Shown piece after piece: positions 16,601 to 24,784 of a stretch of 27,890 bases of DNA. Where the stretch lies: positions 1-27,890 of the forward strand of contig DWVA01000327.1 of NCBI GenBank assembly GCA_019120475.1. The letters are read 5' to 3'. Source of the DNA: Candidatus Blautia intestinipullorum (GTDB taxonomy: Bacteria; Bacillota; Clostridia; Lachnospirales; Lachnospiraceae). The notes beneath the pieces were generated by a model that was given only the letters and a program-made list of their open reading frames with translations, ran no database searches and was not told where the DNA came from. Every line of letters begins with the position of its first letter. The first letter of the stretch is position 1. The position numbers and the translations under genes were made by a program.

Positions 16601-19600
16601 ATGCGACACCAGAGGAACAGGAAATCTTATCCCGATATGTTGGCTGGGGAGGTCTTTCTGATGCATTTGATGAGACAAAAGCTGCATGGGAGACAGAATG
16701 TCTGGAATTAAAGACGGTTCTTACACCAGAGGAATATGCTGCAGCCAGAGCTTCCACCTTAAATGCTCATTATACACAGCCGATTGTGATTGAAAGTATG
16801 TATCAGGTGTTGGAGAATCTGGGATTTACAAAAGGAAATATCCTGGAGCCGTCTATGGGAGTCGGGAACTTCTTTGGAATGCTTCCAGAGAATCTAAATC
16901 AGTCCAAACTCTATGGTGTGGAACTGGACAGTATCAGCGGTAGAATTGCAAAGCTACTCTATCCAGATGCCAATATTCAGATCAAAGGTTTTGAGAAGAC
17001 AGATTATCCTAATGATTTTTTTGATGTGGCGATTGGAAATGTGCCATTTGGTGCATACAAGGTCAATGACCGTCAGTATGATCGCTACAATTTCATGATC
17101 CATGATTACTTTCTCGCCAAGACGATAGATCAGTTACGTCCAGGTGGTGTGGCGGCACTGATCACAACAAAGGGAACTATGGATAAGGCGTCACCGGAAG
17201 TCCGGAAATATCTGGCAGAGCGGGCAGATCTGTTGGGAGCAATCCGACTGCCGAACACAGCTTTTAAGGCAAATGCGGGAACAGAAGTCAGTGCTGATAT
17301 CCTGTTTTTCCAGAAGAGGGAAAGCCTTACGAAAGAAATGCCGGAATGGATAAATCTGGATAGTGATGTCAATGGTATTACAGTCAATCAGTATTTTGTT
17401 CAGCATCCGGAAATGATTCTGGGTGAGATGAAAGAAGTGTCCGGTCCGTATGGTATGGAAACAACCTGTGCTCCAATGGAAGGAGCAGATTTGGAATTAC
17501 AGTTACAAGAAGCTGTGAAACAAATTAAGGGAAGCATGGTACCGGCAGTAGATGTGGAAACAGAACTGGATGAGATGCCAGAGAGTATTCCGGCAGATCC
17601 GAATGTTAGAAATTACAGCTATACGGTGGTAGATGATCAGGTATATTATCGTGTCAACTCTTTGATGAATCAGGTGAAAATGCCTGCAGCCACTGCAGAA
17701 CGTGTAAAAGGCATGGTTGCAATCCGTGATACCGTTCGTGAGCTGATCGCCATGCAGATGGAAGAATTTGTCACAGACGAAGAAATCCAAAAACAGCAGG
17801 AAAAACTGAATCAGGTGTATGATACCTACACAGCAAAGTATGGAGTTATTGGAAGTAATGCTAATAAACGGGCATTTTCTGATGACTCTTCTTATTGTCT
17901 GCTGTGTTCCCTGGAAGACTTGAATGAAGATGGAACATTGAAGCGGAAAGCGGACATGTTCACCAAACGAACCATCAAAAAGGCGGTTGCTGTGACAAGT
18001 GTGGAGACAGCCACAGAAGCACTTGCTCTGTCTTTAAATGAAAGGGCTAAAGTAGATCTCCCATATATGGCACAGCTGACCGGAAAGACCGAAGAGAAAA
18101 TTATAGAAGAGCTGGTTGGAGTTATCTTCAAAAATCCACTGACAGACCAGTGGGAAAGCGGAGATGAATATCTCTCCGGAAATGTTAGGGATAAATTAAA
18201 TACTGCGAGAACTTTTGCAGAGAATCATCCGGAATTCACATCGAATGTGCGTGCACTAGAGGCAGTTCAGCCGAGAGATCTGGAAGCATCGGAGATTGAA
18301 GTGCGTATTGGAGCTACCTGGATTGAACCTTCGGATTATCAGGATTTTATGCAAGAAACATTGCATACACCATGGTATCTGCTTCAGAAAGAAATACAGG
18401 TGAAATTCTCTGAGGTAAATGGTGAGTGGAGGATTACAGGAAAGAATGCCGACAGTCCAAGAAATGCGTTTGCCTATGCAACGTATGGAACTGAGAGAGC
18501 AAATGCCTATAAGATTCTGGAAGATACCCTGAACCTGAAAGATGTACGCATCTATGATAAGAGCGTCAATGAAAATGGTGATGAGATCCGTGTCCTCAAT
18601 AAGAAAGAAACCATGCTGGCATCACAGAAGCAGGATGCCATGAAGGCAGCATTTAGGGACTGGATTTTTAAAGATCAGCAGAGGCGTGAACGTCTGGTAA
18701 AGGCGTACAATGAACGATTTAACAGCATCCGTCCCCGTGAATACGATGGCAGTCATTTGACTTTCCCAGGAATGAACCCAGAAATAGAGCTTCGTCCGCA
18801 TCAGAAAAATGCAGTTGCACACCAGCTTTACGGAGACAATGTGCTTCTGGCACATGTAGTAGGAGCTGGGAAGACCTACGAAATGGTAGCGGCGGCAATG
18901 GAAAGTAAAAGACTGGGATTATCACAGAAGAATCTCTTTGTCGTGCCAAACCATTTGACGGAGCAGTGGGGTGCAGAATTCCTACAGTTATATCCGGGAG
19001 CTAATATCCTGGTTGCAACCAAGAAAGATTTTGAACCAGCAAACCGAAAAAAATTCTGTGCCAGAATTGCTATGGGGAATTATGATGCCATTATCATTGG
19101 ACATTCCCAGTTTGAGCGTATTCCAATCTCTGATGAGAGGCAGGAAGCTATGCTGCGGAAACAGATTGATGATCTGGAAATGGCAATCCAGAGTGCAAGG
19201 TATGAACAGGACGGCGGGCGTTATACCGTCAAACAGATTGAAAAGACCAGAAAAACACTGCAGACAAGACTGGAGAAGCTGAATCAGAAAGAGAAAAAAG
19301 ATCAGGTAGTTACTTTTGAAGAACTGGGGGTGGATCATTTGTATGTGGATGAAGCACACAGCTATAAAAATGCGTTTCTCTATACAAAAATGAGAAATGT
19401 AGCCGGGATTGCACAGAATGAAGCACAGAAATCCGCAGATATGTTCAATAAATGTCAGTATCTGGATGAGATTACCGGAGGGAAAGGCATTACCTTTGCT
19501 ACGGGCACACCGATCAGCAACAGCATGACGGAATTATATGTTATGCAGCGGTATCTGCAGAACAGCAAATTACAAAATATGGGACTTGGATTGTTTGATT

Positions 19601-21342
19601 CCTGGGCTTCCACTTTTGGAGAAGTTGTCACGAGTATCGAACTTGCACCGGAAGGAACAGGTTATCGTGCAAAGTCCAGATTCGCACGGTTTTATAATAT
19701 TCCGGAACTGATGAATATGTTCAAGGAGATTGCAGATATCAAGACTTCCGATCAGTTAAAGCTTCCTGTGCCGGAAGCGGAATATGAAACAGTGGTGCTG
19801 AAACCAACGGAACAACAGAAAGAAATCGTAGAAAGTCTGGGAGAACGTGCAGAAGTTGTCAGAAACGGCGGGGTAGATGCCTCGGTCGATAATATGCTAA
19901 AAATCACCAATGACGGAAGGAAGTTAGCATTGGATCAGCGTTTGGTGAATGAATTATTGCCAGATAATCCAGAAAGTAAAATATCAGTTTGTGCAGAGAA
20001 AAGCTATGAAATATGGAAAGACACAGCAGCACAGAAATCCGCACAGTTGATTTTCTGTGATTTGAGCACACCAAAAGGTGATGGCAGTTTCAATGTTTAT
20101 GATGACTTGAAGCAAAAACTGATGGAGAAAGGTGTACCGGAAAAAGAGATTGCGTTTATTCATGATGCAAATACAGAAGCAAAAAAGACGGAGCTGTTTG
20201 GGAAAGTGAAATCCGGACAGGTTCGTTTTTTGATTGGCTCAACAGCAAAGATGGGTGCAGGAACCAATGTGCAGGATCGTCTGATTGCCCTGCATCATCT
20301 GGATATTGGATGGAAACCGTCTGACCTGGAACAGAGGGAAGGACGTATTATCCGTCAGGGAAACCATAATAAAAAGGTTCATATTTTCCGATATGTAACA
20401 GAATCCACATTTGATAGCTACATGTGGCAGCTGATCGAAAACAAACAGAAGTTCATTTCCCAGATTATGACCAGTAAAGCACCGGTCAGAAGCTGCGAAG
20501 ATGTGGACGAAGCGGCACTGTCCTATGCAGAGGTCAAAGCACTGGCAACCGGAAATCCGGCAGTAAAGGAGAAGATGGCACTGGATGTGGATGTAGCAAA
20601 GTTGAAACTTTTAAAAGCGAACCACATGAATAACCAGTACCGACTGGAAGATGATATTGCAAGAAATTTTCCGCAACAGATTGCAAAACTGACAGAGATC
20701 ATTGACAGCTACAAGGCAGACATCACGCACTTTTCTGAGCATAAAATCACAGATCCAGAGCAGTTTTCTATGGAAATCAGTGGCAAAGTGTTCACAGAAA
20801 AGAAAGAGGCAGGTATGGCACTTCTGGCGGTCTGCAAAGACATTAAGTCAGTAGATGCGGCTATGGACATCGGTAGCTATCAGGGATTTAATATGAGAAT
20901 CCAATTCGACAGCTGGAGCAAAGAGTTTATCCTGTCTGTAAAGCATGAATCGGTAGCTAAAGTTCGGTTGGGAGCCGATGCTTTAGGAAATATCACTCGT
21001 ATCAATAATCTTTTGGAAAGTTATCCGGAAAAACTGGCAGAAGCAGAACAACGGCTGGAAACGGTACAGGAGCAGATGGCAAATGCCAAAGAGGAAGTCG
21101 GGAAGCCATTTCCAAAAGAAGAGGAACTGAACCAAAAACTAGAGCGGTTGTCAGAATTAAATGCACTTCTCAATATGGATGAACGGGAAGATACAGAAGC
21201 GGATACGTCAGAATCAAAAGAGAAAGAAGAACGGCCGGCACGTGGTTCTATCCATGAAAAACTGCAGATTTATAAAGAAAAGAGTCAGCGGGAAAGTGAA
21301 ACTGGAAAGGAAACCAGAAAACGGGACTTTGGTTTGGAATAA
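13660..21342 (+). CDS. Polyvalent ICE protein: ArdC-like N-terminus, N6-adenine methylase, SNF2-type helicase
   Basis: A 2560-residue protein, start set by AAAAGGAG six bases before ATG. Residues about 1-100 resemble the ArdC-type single-strand-DNA-binding antirestriction domain (FLNTASRLYKYTFPEQLLIYAQRP). A disordered Arg/Glu/Gln/Ser/Gly-rich linker (about 270-410) coincides with the nested tnpV gene. Two copies of a module of about 110 residues follow (436-545 and 651-765, with LKDEYGTGG and LKNEYGTGG). The methylase has LEPSMGVGNFFG (1062-1073) and NVPF (1127-1130). The helicase has GAGKT (1735-1739), DEAH (1897-1900), ATGTPISNS and QREGRIIRQG (2225-2234). A helical tail ends in a tag shared with two neighbours. 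This fits the 'polyvalent proteins' of conjugative elements described by Iyer, Aravind and co-workers, thought to protect incoming DNA from host restriction. The activities are predicted from motifs only. Confidence 0.92.
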   Translation: MANKLYAMEQLTEEVAKDVAASPQEWIRFLNTASRLYKYTFPEQLLIYAQRPEATAVASMEIWNQKMYRWIKKGSKGIALIDNTSGPKTKLRYVFDVQDTYKVRNLGKDPQLWNLSVEGEQLVADYLQEQLSLEDTEGGLAESLHQAAKESMQEWLPDALEELRLDVTGTFLEELDEQNQEVEFRELMKNSVWYVLLNRCGLDVQEYLDAEDFRHITDFNQLKILGHLGSAVNEISRPVLMQIGRYVLNDLENDLKTVAKEKEVVYNEFNTLIRESKANNTENREENKEETDYERDQLQPERRVSDSRYQPGRDERNHREVWNDEERVSEKPQGSQVQHSDTAEPSGQSSDGDRQPGKAESRQPDERTSGERSGTGQDGRHNGMDQTHEPDQSTGRGNGNSGDYLQLSLFPTEEEQLGEIRKAAAALEQPAAFLISDEVVDDILRTGSGQKNTLFHITARLIEGLDNEEMQSFLKDEYGTGGKGFTIDNQKISIWYDNDGIRIRRGDSARRNFDRIVTWEEAADRIRDMYEAGNYVDNLISNNAIEQEQKEMTDILALHFRDTSRNREERLSYSDWQDVVGAAWADPEEAAATAYRFEWLQEDMEKNPEDYHRWEIQHNPEYFQRYKDLQRERSWVDQQFKVERPALSFITQDEIDAVLRRGGITAGGRNRIYEYFMEHHDMKDAAEFLKNEYGTGGSSPGIPGAGASDASHDAKGLKLEKGKIGSPEVEVLLKWNKVAERVRQLIRTDDYLSPEEMEKYEERQEAQRLADLEEAQQMLGEQLDQDTLTAEDITDLRLVDSEYMSGTRTTIHDFDCKVKGEANRLQYTLEYHDDGEGFTIHTEKDDIWNRMSTQELERLDVKLGQEVLYYHYHNKTVNADTLDALREIREEIMEEESSYFTAISQRVWTDYDKKEKELSGEAEVSEEKESLEETNVTAEQIPATNFHITDDELGQGTAKEKFRANIMAIQLLKKCEDENRNATPEEQEILSRYVGWGGLSDAFDETKAAWETECLELKTVLTPEEYAAARASTLNAHYTQPIVIESMYQVLENLGFTKGNILEPSMGVGNFFGMLPENLNQSKLYGVELDSISGRIAKLLYPDANIQIKGFEKTDYPNDFFDVAIGNVPFGAYKVNDRQYDRYNFMIHDYFLAKTIDQLRPGGVAALITTKGTMDKASPEVRKYLAERADLLGAIRLPNTAFKANAGTEVSADILFFQKRESLTKEMPEWINLDSDVNGITVNQYFVQHPEMILGEMKEVSGPYGMETTCAPMEGADLELQLQEAVKQIKGSMVPAVDVETELDEMPESIPADPNVRNYSYTVVDDQVYYRVNSLMNQVKMPAATAERVKGMVAIRDTVRELIAMQMEEFVTDEEIQKQQEKLNQVYDTYTAKYGVIGSNANKRAFSDDSSYCLLCSLEDLNEDGTLKRKADMFTKRTIKKAVAVTSVETATEALALSLNERAKVDLPYMAQLTGKTEEKIIEELVGVIFKNPLTDQWESGDEYLSGNVRDKLNTARTFAENHPEFTSNVRALEAVQPRDLEASEIEVRIGATWIEPSDYQDFMQETLHTPWYLLQKEIQVKFSEVNGEWRITGKNADSPRNAFAYATYGTERANAYKILEDTLNLKDVRIYDKSVNENGDEIRVLNKKETMLASQKQDAMKAAFRDWIFKDQQRRERLVKAYNERFNSIRPREYDGSHLTFPGMNPEIELRPHQKNAVAHQLYGDNVLLAHVVGAGKTYEMVAAAMESKRLGLSQKNLFVVPNHLTEQWGAEFLQLYPGANILVATKKDFEPANRKKFCARIAMGNYDAIIIGHSQFERIPISDERQEAMLRKQIDDLEMAIQSARYEQDGGRYTVKQIEKTRKTLQTRLEKLNQKEKKDQVVTFEELGVDHLYVDEAHSYKNAFLYTKMRNVAGIAQNEAQKSADMFNKCQYLDEITGGKGITFATGTPISNSMTELYVMQRYLQNSKLQNMGLGLFDSWASTFGEVVTSIELAPEGTGYRAKSRFARFYNIPELMNMFKEIADIKTSDQLKLPVPEAEYETVVLKPTEQQKEIVESLGERAEVVRNGGVDASVDNMLKITNDGRKLALDQRLVNELLPDNPESKISVCAEKSYEIWKDTAAQKSAQLIFCDLSTPKGDGSFNVYDDLKQKLMEKGVPEKEIAFIHDANTEAKKTELFGKVKSGQVRFLIGSTAKMGAGTNVQDRLIALHHLDIGWKPSDLEQREGRIIRQGNHNKKVHIFRYVTESTFDSYMWQLIENKQKFISQIMTSKAPVRSCEDVDEAALSYAEVKALATGNPAVKEKMALDVDVAKLKLLKANHMNNQYRLEDDIARNFPQQIAKLTEIIDSYKADITHFSEHKITDPEQFSMEISGKVFTEKKEAGMALLAVCKDIKSVDAAMDIGSYQGFNMRIQFDSWSKEFILSVKHESVAKVRLGADALGNITRINNLLESYPEKLAEAEQRLETVQEQMANAKEEVGKPFPKEEELNQKLERLSELNALLNMDEREDTEADTSESKEKEERPARGSIHEKLQIYKEKSQRESETGKETRKRDFGLE
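14521..14528 (+). promoter_or_regulatory. Ribosome binding site for nested tnpV
   Basis: AAGGAGGA, a near-perfect Shine-Dalgarno sequence, lies 8 bases before ATG 14537 and inside the helicase gene. It is as strong as those of the free-standing genes here, which argues that the nested frame is translated. Confidence 0.75.
14537..14881 (+). CDS. tnpV: TnpV-family protein encoded inside the helicase gene in another frame
   Basis: A complete 114-codon gene in the +2 frame relative to the helicase. The product starts MREISYSQNGEYQIPDISL and contains the TnpV hallmark IGKYGMMRKEYLRNH, then a helical region with EIDSQARQRVDNLM, MAWTRHMNQIKAQAEE and the typical end IIYN. Length matches the family (about 110-120). 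The frame opens further upstream to 14480, but ATG 14537 has the ribosome site and the family N-terminus. TnpV was named in the Clostridium perfringens Tn4451 transposon family, where it was compared with excisionases (Xis); its function remains poorly defined. The helicase frame is open through the whole gene and there encodes only low-complexity residues (about 293-407). Family match is strong; expression is inferred. Confidence 0.85.
   Translation: MREISYSQNGEYQIPDISLEETRGTIGKYGMMRKEYLRNHKVARFNILTLQNRLDSHLMEIDSQARQRVDNLMNELLEKDPAPDKMADTMAWTRHMNQIKAQAEEMVIQEIIYN
14965..15915 (+). repeat. Tandem duplication of a ~110-residue module in the helicase protein
   Basis: Copy 1 covers about residues 436-545 (SDEVVDDILRTGSG, 38 residues later LKDEYGTGG, then VTWEEAADRIRDMYEAGNYVD). 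Copy 2 covers about 651-765 (TQDEIDAVLRRGGI, 38 residues later LKNEYGTGG, then LLKWNKVAERVRQLIRTDDYL). Order and spacing of motifs are the same, though the DNA has diverged. Copy 2 carries a Gly/Ser/Pro-rich insert after LKNEYGTGG. Confidence 0.75.
21247..21339 (+). other. C-terminal tag of the helicase protein
   Basis: The last 31 codons encode SIHEKLQIYK, a charged helix and the ending RDFGLE. The same layout and exact length recur at the end of the YodL protein (24078-24170), and a related form ends the DUF5688-type protein (13490-13588). Confidence 0.75.
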
Positions 21343-21355
21343 ATAAACAGGAAAG

Positions 21356-21402
21356 ATGGCATAATTTGGTAGAAGAAGGTTCTGCCGGTTATGCCATTTT
21401 TT
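21356..21402 (+). terminator. Strong two-part intrinsic terminator after the helicase gene
   Basis: A perfect 9-bp outer stem (ATGGCATAA 21356-21364, TTATGCCAT 21389-21397) encloses an inner 7-bp stem (GGTAGAA/TTCTGCC, one G-U pair), followed by six T residues. It lies 13 bases after the helicase stop and before the AGGAGGAA ribosome site (21410-21417) of the YodL gene. Confidence 0.85.
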
Positions 21403-21422
21403 AGAACACAGGAGGAATTTAT

Positions 21423-24173
21423 ATGGCAAGAAACAGGATAACGGGTAGAGAAACACAGAAAATGCAGGAATATACGCAGGAACAGATTAGTCAGGCAGAG
21501 CGTAGAGGCATAGAATTTCCAACAGATGTAAAAGAACAGATTTTTGAATATGCGAATCTGATCGGTGAGGAAGAGAAAGTTAGGACTCTGGTAAGAAATC
21601 TGGCAGATGCATTGAGTAAGGCAGATGAAGAAGGTGTAGAGGATCTACTGGATGATGCAAAAATGGATATTCAGGAACTGCCGGATCCAACCATAGGCAA
21701 GCTGGAATTACGTGATTATGGATATACGGCAGAAGACATGGTGCCGCTTAGAAAAGAAGCAGCCTTGGATTATCACAGAATGGGTTCTAAGATTTATTGC
21801 CTGGACAGCGATGGCGGTAAGGGTGAGTATGCAAGTAAAGAAATGATACAGGCATATGAAGGTCTGTTTGGAATGGAATCGCAGATGTGGGAACGGATAA
21901 AGGAGAATGACCTGGATTATGCAGATGAAGATCTTGGAGCAGTTCAGGAGCCTATGAGTGTCATTGAGCAGGAAGAAGCACTGAAATTATATGATGCCGG
22001 AGCAGATATCTATCTGATCACTAATTTTTCATCACCGATCTATGTCACAGAACGCATGGAAATCGAACGAGGACCGGAGCATTATCAGATGTCTATGACA
22101 GAACTGGAGCGTTTCCGTAACCTGGAATGGGAAATGCACAAATATCCGCAGATTCAGTCTTTAAAAGAGGCAAACCTGTTGTTAGGAACAAGGCGAACCT
22201 TTGGTATTTATCAGATCAAGGACGATTCACCAGGCGAAAACTATGCATTTATGAATATGCGCTTTATTGAAAGTCATGGTATGCAGATAAAAAAAGAAGA
22301 TTATAAGCTGGTCTATGTTGGAGAATTACTGGGAAATACGTCACTGGATGATATTTTTGAAAGGTTCAACATTGACAGACCGGAAGACTTCCGGGGACAT
22401 TCCCTGTCTGTCAGTGATATCGTAGTTCTGAATGATGGGGAAAAAGTAACATCTCATTTTGTAGACAGTATTAGCTTTGAACAGCTGGATTCTTTCCTGA
22501 ATCTGGAAGAACAGGTTCTTAGTGAACTGGCATATGAGGTGGGAGAACGTTACTTTGCTATTCAGAGAACAGAAGAAGGATATGATTATTCCTTTTACGA
22601 TGAAGATTTCCGCCTGATGGATGGTGGCGTCTATGAAAATGATGAAATTTCTATTGAAGAAGCGGCAGAGGAACTTCTGGAAGACGAAGGCTGGACTGAA
22701 GAACGCATCCGTGGGGATTATAATCAGTTGATGGAAAAAGTGGAAGAAATGGATGAGGTTGTAATGGCAGAGATTCAGAAAAGCCAGGGCGAATATAAGC
22801 CTTTGGCAAAGGTGGAGGAACTGGAAGAGGCGAATTATAACATGATTGATAACGTCTTCAACAATATGCCACCGAAGAAAGAGCCTTATCTGGAATACTT
22901 TGCCACAGAATGCGATGAGTTCCATGACATGGGAGCTTATGAAAAAAGTACCGATGTTAATCAGATAGCTGCAGTCTATGAAAAATATAGGGAGAATCCA
23001 GAAACAGCTTATTTGGGATGCTCAATGGGAATTATCTATCGTGATCCGGAAGACAGTTACTATGATGAAGCCGAATTTGCAATCGTAAAAGGAAATACAG
23101 TACTTGGAAATCTGATGGACGATGTTCGATTTTATGGAGAACTTGCACTGGTACGTGAAGGAATTGAGAAAATTCATGAAGCATTGCCGGAATATAAGTA
23201 TGTACCGATGAGGGATGTTCGAGAAGCAATGTATCCAGAGAAGATGACAACAGAACAGCTGGCAGTGGCACTGGATGAGATTGCAGAAGCTTTTGATCCG
23301 TATGAGTATCGGGATAATGTGGAGCCGGGAGAAAATACGGTACAGGAAGTAATGCTGGATTTGCGAAGTGGAAATATTCATTCCTATATTTCGTATCTGA
23401 AGGATATTGTAGACGAAGAATGCGACCTGTCTGTTCGTGCAGGCGTATTAATGGAAAGACTGAAAGCCTATGAACCGGAGCTTCCAAAAGATATGGAACC
23501 GATGGTGTATGTGAATTATTGTGAGAAAAGTGAGCTGGAGAATCCAAGATGTCAAAAGTTATCTGATCTGAATTCAAAAACCGTAGAACAGGACAAAGCC
23601 TGGTATGCTGATCGTGATCCCAACACCAACGAACCAAAAACGACAGCACAGATGTTTTTTACAGTGTATTATGCTGAGAAGGGCGACAAGATGCTGCATC
23701 ATTTTCAAGGTAAGATAGACATTGGTAGCGGAAATGGCGGCATCATCAGTCAATTAAAGATGCAGAATGAAATGAAGTTGACGGATGAAAGCTGGATCAG
23801 CTATCAGCAAGGAAAAGGCAATGAAGAATATCAGAAGTATATGGAAGATCTGACGGATATGCAGAATCATGTACTGCCGTATTTGCAGAGTTTTTGCAGT
23901 CTGGAAGAAAAAGGTGTGAAGGAGAGACGAGAACAGCAGGTAGCAGAGAAAAATGAGAGCAGAGAAGCTGTGCCAAGAGCTGGCGTTGAAATAAATACAG
24001 CAGTTAAGGACGCAGGGAAAGCTGAAAGAAAGGCAGTAGCACAGAAAAAGGCAATGCCAGGAAAAGAAAAGAAACCGTCAATCCATGAACGCTTGGAAAT
24101 CAATAAGAGAATTATTCAGGAAAAACAGGGAAAAGATAAGCTGGAGAGAGGGGCTGATTTGGGTGTAAGATAA
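21423..24173 (+). CDS. YodL-domain polyvalent ICE protein with C-terminal tag
   Basis: A 916-residue soluble, acidic protein with AGGAGGAA six bases before ATG 21423. Residues about 1-110 are helical; about 180-250 carry VIEQEEALKLYDAGADIYLIT, a pattern of large polyvalent-protein modules. The YodL domain spans about 258-360 (RRTFGIYQIKDD, AFMNMRFIESHG, YVGELL, FNIDRPEDFRGHSLSVSDIV). Further acidic segments follow (YLEYFATECDEFHDMGAY near 490; MFFTVYYAEKGDKMLHHFQG near 745). A basic, Ala/Lys-rich linker leads to the tag SIHERLEINK...DLGVR (last 31 residues). YodL proteins accompany the ArdC-methylase-helicase protein in Tn1549-like elements and are assigned to the polyvalent, possibly antirestriction, set by comparative genomics; no reaction is known. 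It ends the backbone block, being followed by a terminator and the cargo segment. Confidence 0.85.
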   Translation: MARNRITGRETQKMQEYTQEQISQAERRGIEFPTDVKEQIFEYANLIGEEEKVRTLVRNLADALSKADEEGVEDLLDDAKMDIQELPDPTIGKLELRDYGYTAEDMVPLRKEAALDYHRMGSKIYCLDSDGGKGEYASKEMIQAYEGLFGMESQMWERIKENDLDYADEDLGAVQEPMSVIEQEEALKLYDAGADIYLITNFSSPIYVTERMEIERGPEHYQMSMTELERFRNLEWEMHKYPQIQSLKEANLLLGTRRTFGIYQIKDDSPGENYAFMNMRFIESHGMQIKKEDYKLVYVGELLGNTSLDDIFERFNIDRPEDFRGHSLSVSDIVVLNDGEKVTSHFVDSISFEQLDSFLNLEEQVLSELAYEVGERYFAIQRTEEGYDYSFYDEDFRLMDGGVYENDEISIEEAAEELLEDEGWTEERIRGDYNQLMEKVEEMDEVVMAEIQKSQGEYKPLAKVEELEEANYNMIDNVFNNMPPKKEPYLEYFATECDEFHDMGAYEKSTDVNQIAAVYEKYRENPETAYLGCSMGIIYRDPEDSYYDEAEFAIVKGNTVLGNLMDDVRFYGELALVREGIEKIHEALPEYKYVPMRDVREAMYPEKMTTEQLAVALDEIAEAFDPYEYRDNVEPGENTVQEVMLDLRSGNIHSYISYLKDIVDEECDLSVRAGVLMERLKAYEPELPKDMEPMVYVNYCEKSELENPRCQKLSDLNSKTVEQDKAWYADRDPNTNEPKTTAQMFFTVYYAEKGDKMLHHFQGKIDIGSGNGGIISQLKMQNEMKLTDESWISYQQGKGNEEYQKYMEDLTDMQNHVLPYLQSFCSLEEKGVKERREQQVAEKNESREAVPRAGVEINTAVKDAGKAERKAVAQKKAMPGKEKKPSIHERLEINKRIIQEKQGKDKLERGADLGVR
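24078..24170 (+). other. C-terminal tag of the YodL protein
   Basis: The last 31 codons encode SIHERLEINK, a charged helix and the ending ADLGVR. By eye it is identical to the helicase tag at 12 of 31 ungapped positions (S1, I2, H3, E4, L6, I8, K10, Q14, K21, R24, D27, G29), ending at the same position. Confidence 0.75.
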
Positions 24174-24196
24174 ACAGCGGATATTAAGCTACTAAT

Positions 24197-24230
24197 GAGG
24201 ATGTGGGAAGTTGATTCCTACCTCCTTTTT
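24197..24230 (+). terminator. Intrinsic terminator at the end of the ICE backbone block
   Basis: GAGG (24197-24200) and TGGGA (24204-24208) pair with TCCTA (24216-24220) and CCTC (24221-24224) around a 3-base bulge, followed by CTTTTT. It lies 24 bases after the YodL stop and separates backbone from cargo. Confidence 0.7.
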
Positions 24231-24251
24231 AGTGCGTAAAGAACGATTGAA

Positions 24252-24260
24252 TGTTATAAT
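24252..24260 (+). promoter_or_regulatory. Extended -10 promoter of the cargo operon
   Basis: TGTTATAAT is a consensus TATAAT with the extended TG motif. No good -35 lies at 16-18 bases, which extended -10 promoters tolerate. Transcription would begin near 24267, just before the ribosome site GGAGGAG (24272-24278) of the 159-residue protein. The terminator at 24197-24230 isolates it from backbone transcription. Confidence 0.65.
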
Positions 24261-24283
24261 AAAAGCAGATTGGAGGAGAATTA

Positions 24284-24763
24284 ATGCTAACCACACCATT
24301 AGGAGATATTGAAATATATGTAGATGACAACAAGGTTGAATATATGGAAAAGAATATTAGAGTGTCAGACAAATTATGCCCTGACGTTAGTGGGAGATAT
24401 GCCATTAAAATTGATTTTATTCCAGATGGGAAAATACATACAATCTCTTGTAAAATAAAGGGACATGTTTCATCTAAAAAGGATGGAATAGAACCAGGAG
24501 AGCGCTTAGAATTGAAATCGTTTTACAAAGACAATACTAAATTGTCAATAGGTATGGAAGGCGAATCAGGATATTATGCGGATGGTATGTGTGTCTCAGA
24601 TATATATGATTACGATAACGAGTATATGGAAGACGGTGTTTTATATTTGGTTATGAAAGAAACTAAGACAACAAAGTATGTGTTTGGTATTGCATGGATT
24701 GAAAATGTTACAACAGAAAACGACGTGCAGACATGGTATGGAGCGGATCCAACATTATTTTGA
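24284..24763 (+). CDS. Unrecognised 159-residue beta-rich protein, first gene of cargo operon
   Basis: GGAGGAG lies 5 bases before ATG 24284. The protein is small, acidic and predicted mostly beta-strand (GDIEIYVDDNKVEYM, GRYAIKIDFIPDG, IHTISCKIKGHV, GVLYLVMKETKTTKYVFGIAWI), ending TWYGADPTLF. It has no signal peptide, membrane segment or Cys-pair pattern. I recognise no family. It is the first of three close genes (21 bases to the next), so it is probably made with the two hydrophobic proteins downstream. A sensor, chaperone or immunity-like partner is possible; nothing in the sequence decides. The AT-rich codons (ATA, AGA, TTA) differ from the backbone genes. Confidence 0.8.
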   Translation: MLTTPLGDIEIYVDDNKVEYMEKNIRVSDKLCPDVSGRYAIKIDFIPDGKIHTISCKIKGHVSSKKDGIEPGERLELKSFYKDNTKLSIGMEGESGYYADGMCVSDIYDYDNEYMEDGVLYLVMKETKTTKYVFGIAWIENVTTENDVQTWYGADPTLF

Positions 24764-24784
24764 CAAGGAAGAAGGATAATTGTT

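Noticed and set aside
18971..19282. 103-codon plus-strand frame inside the helicase gene as another nested gene like tnpV
   Set aside because: No strong ribosome site and no family pattern; it covers conserved helicase motifs, so it is a chance frame.
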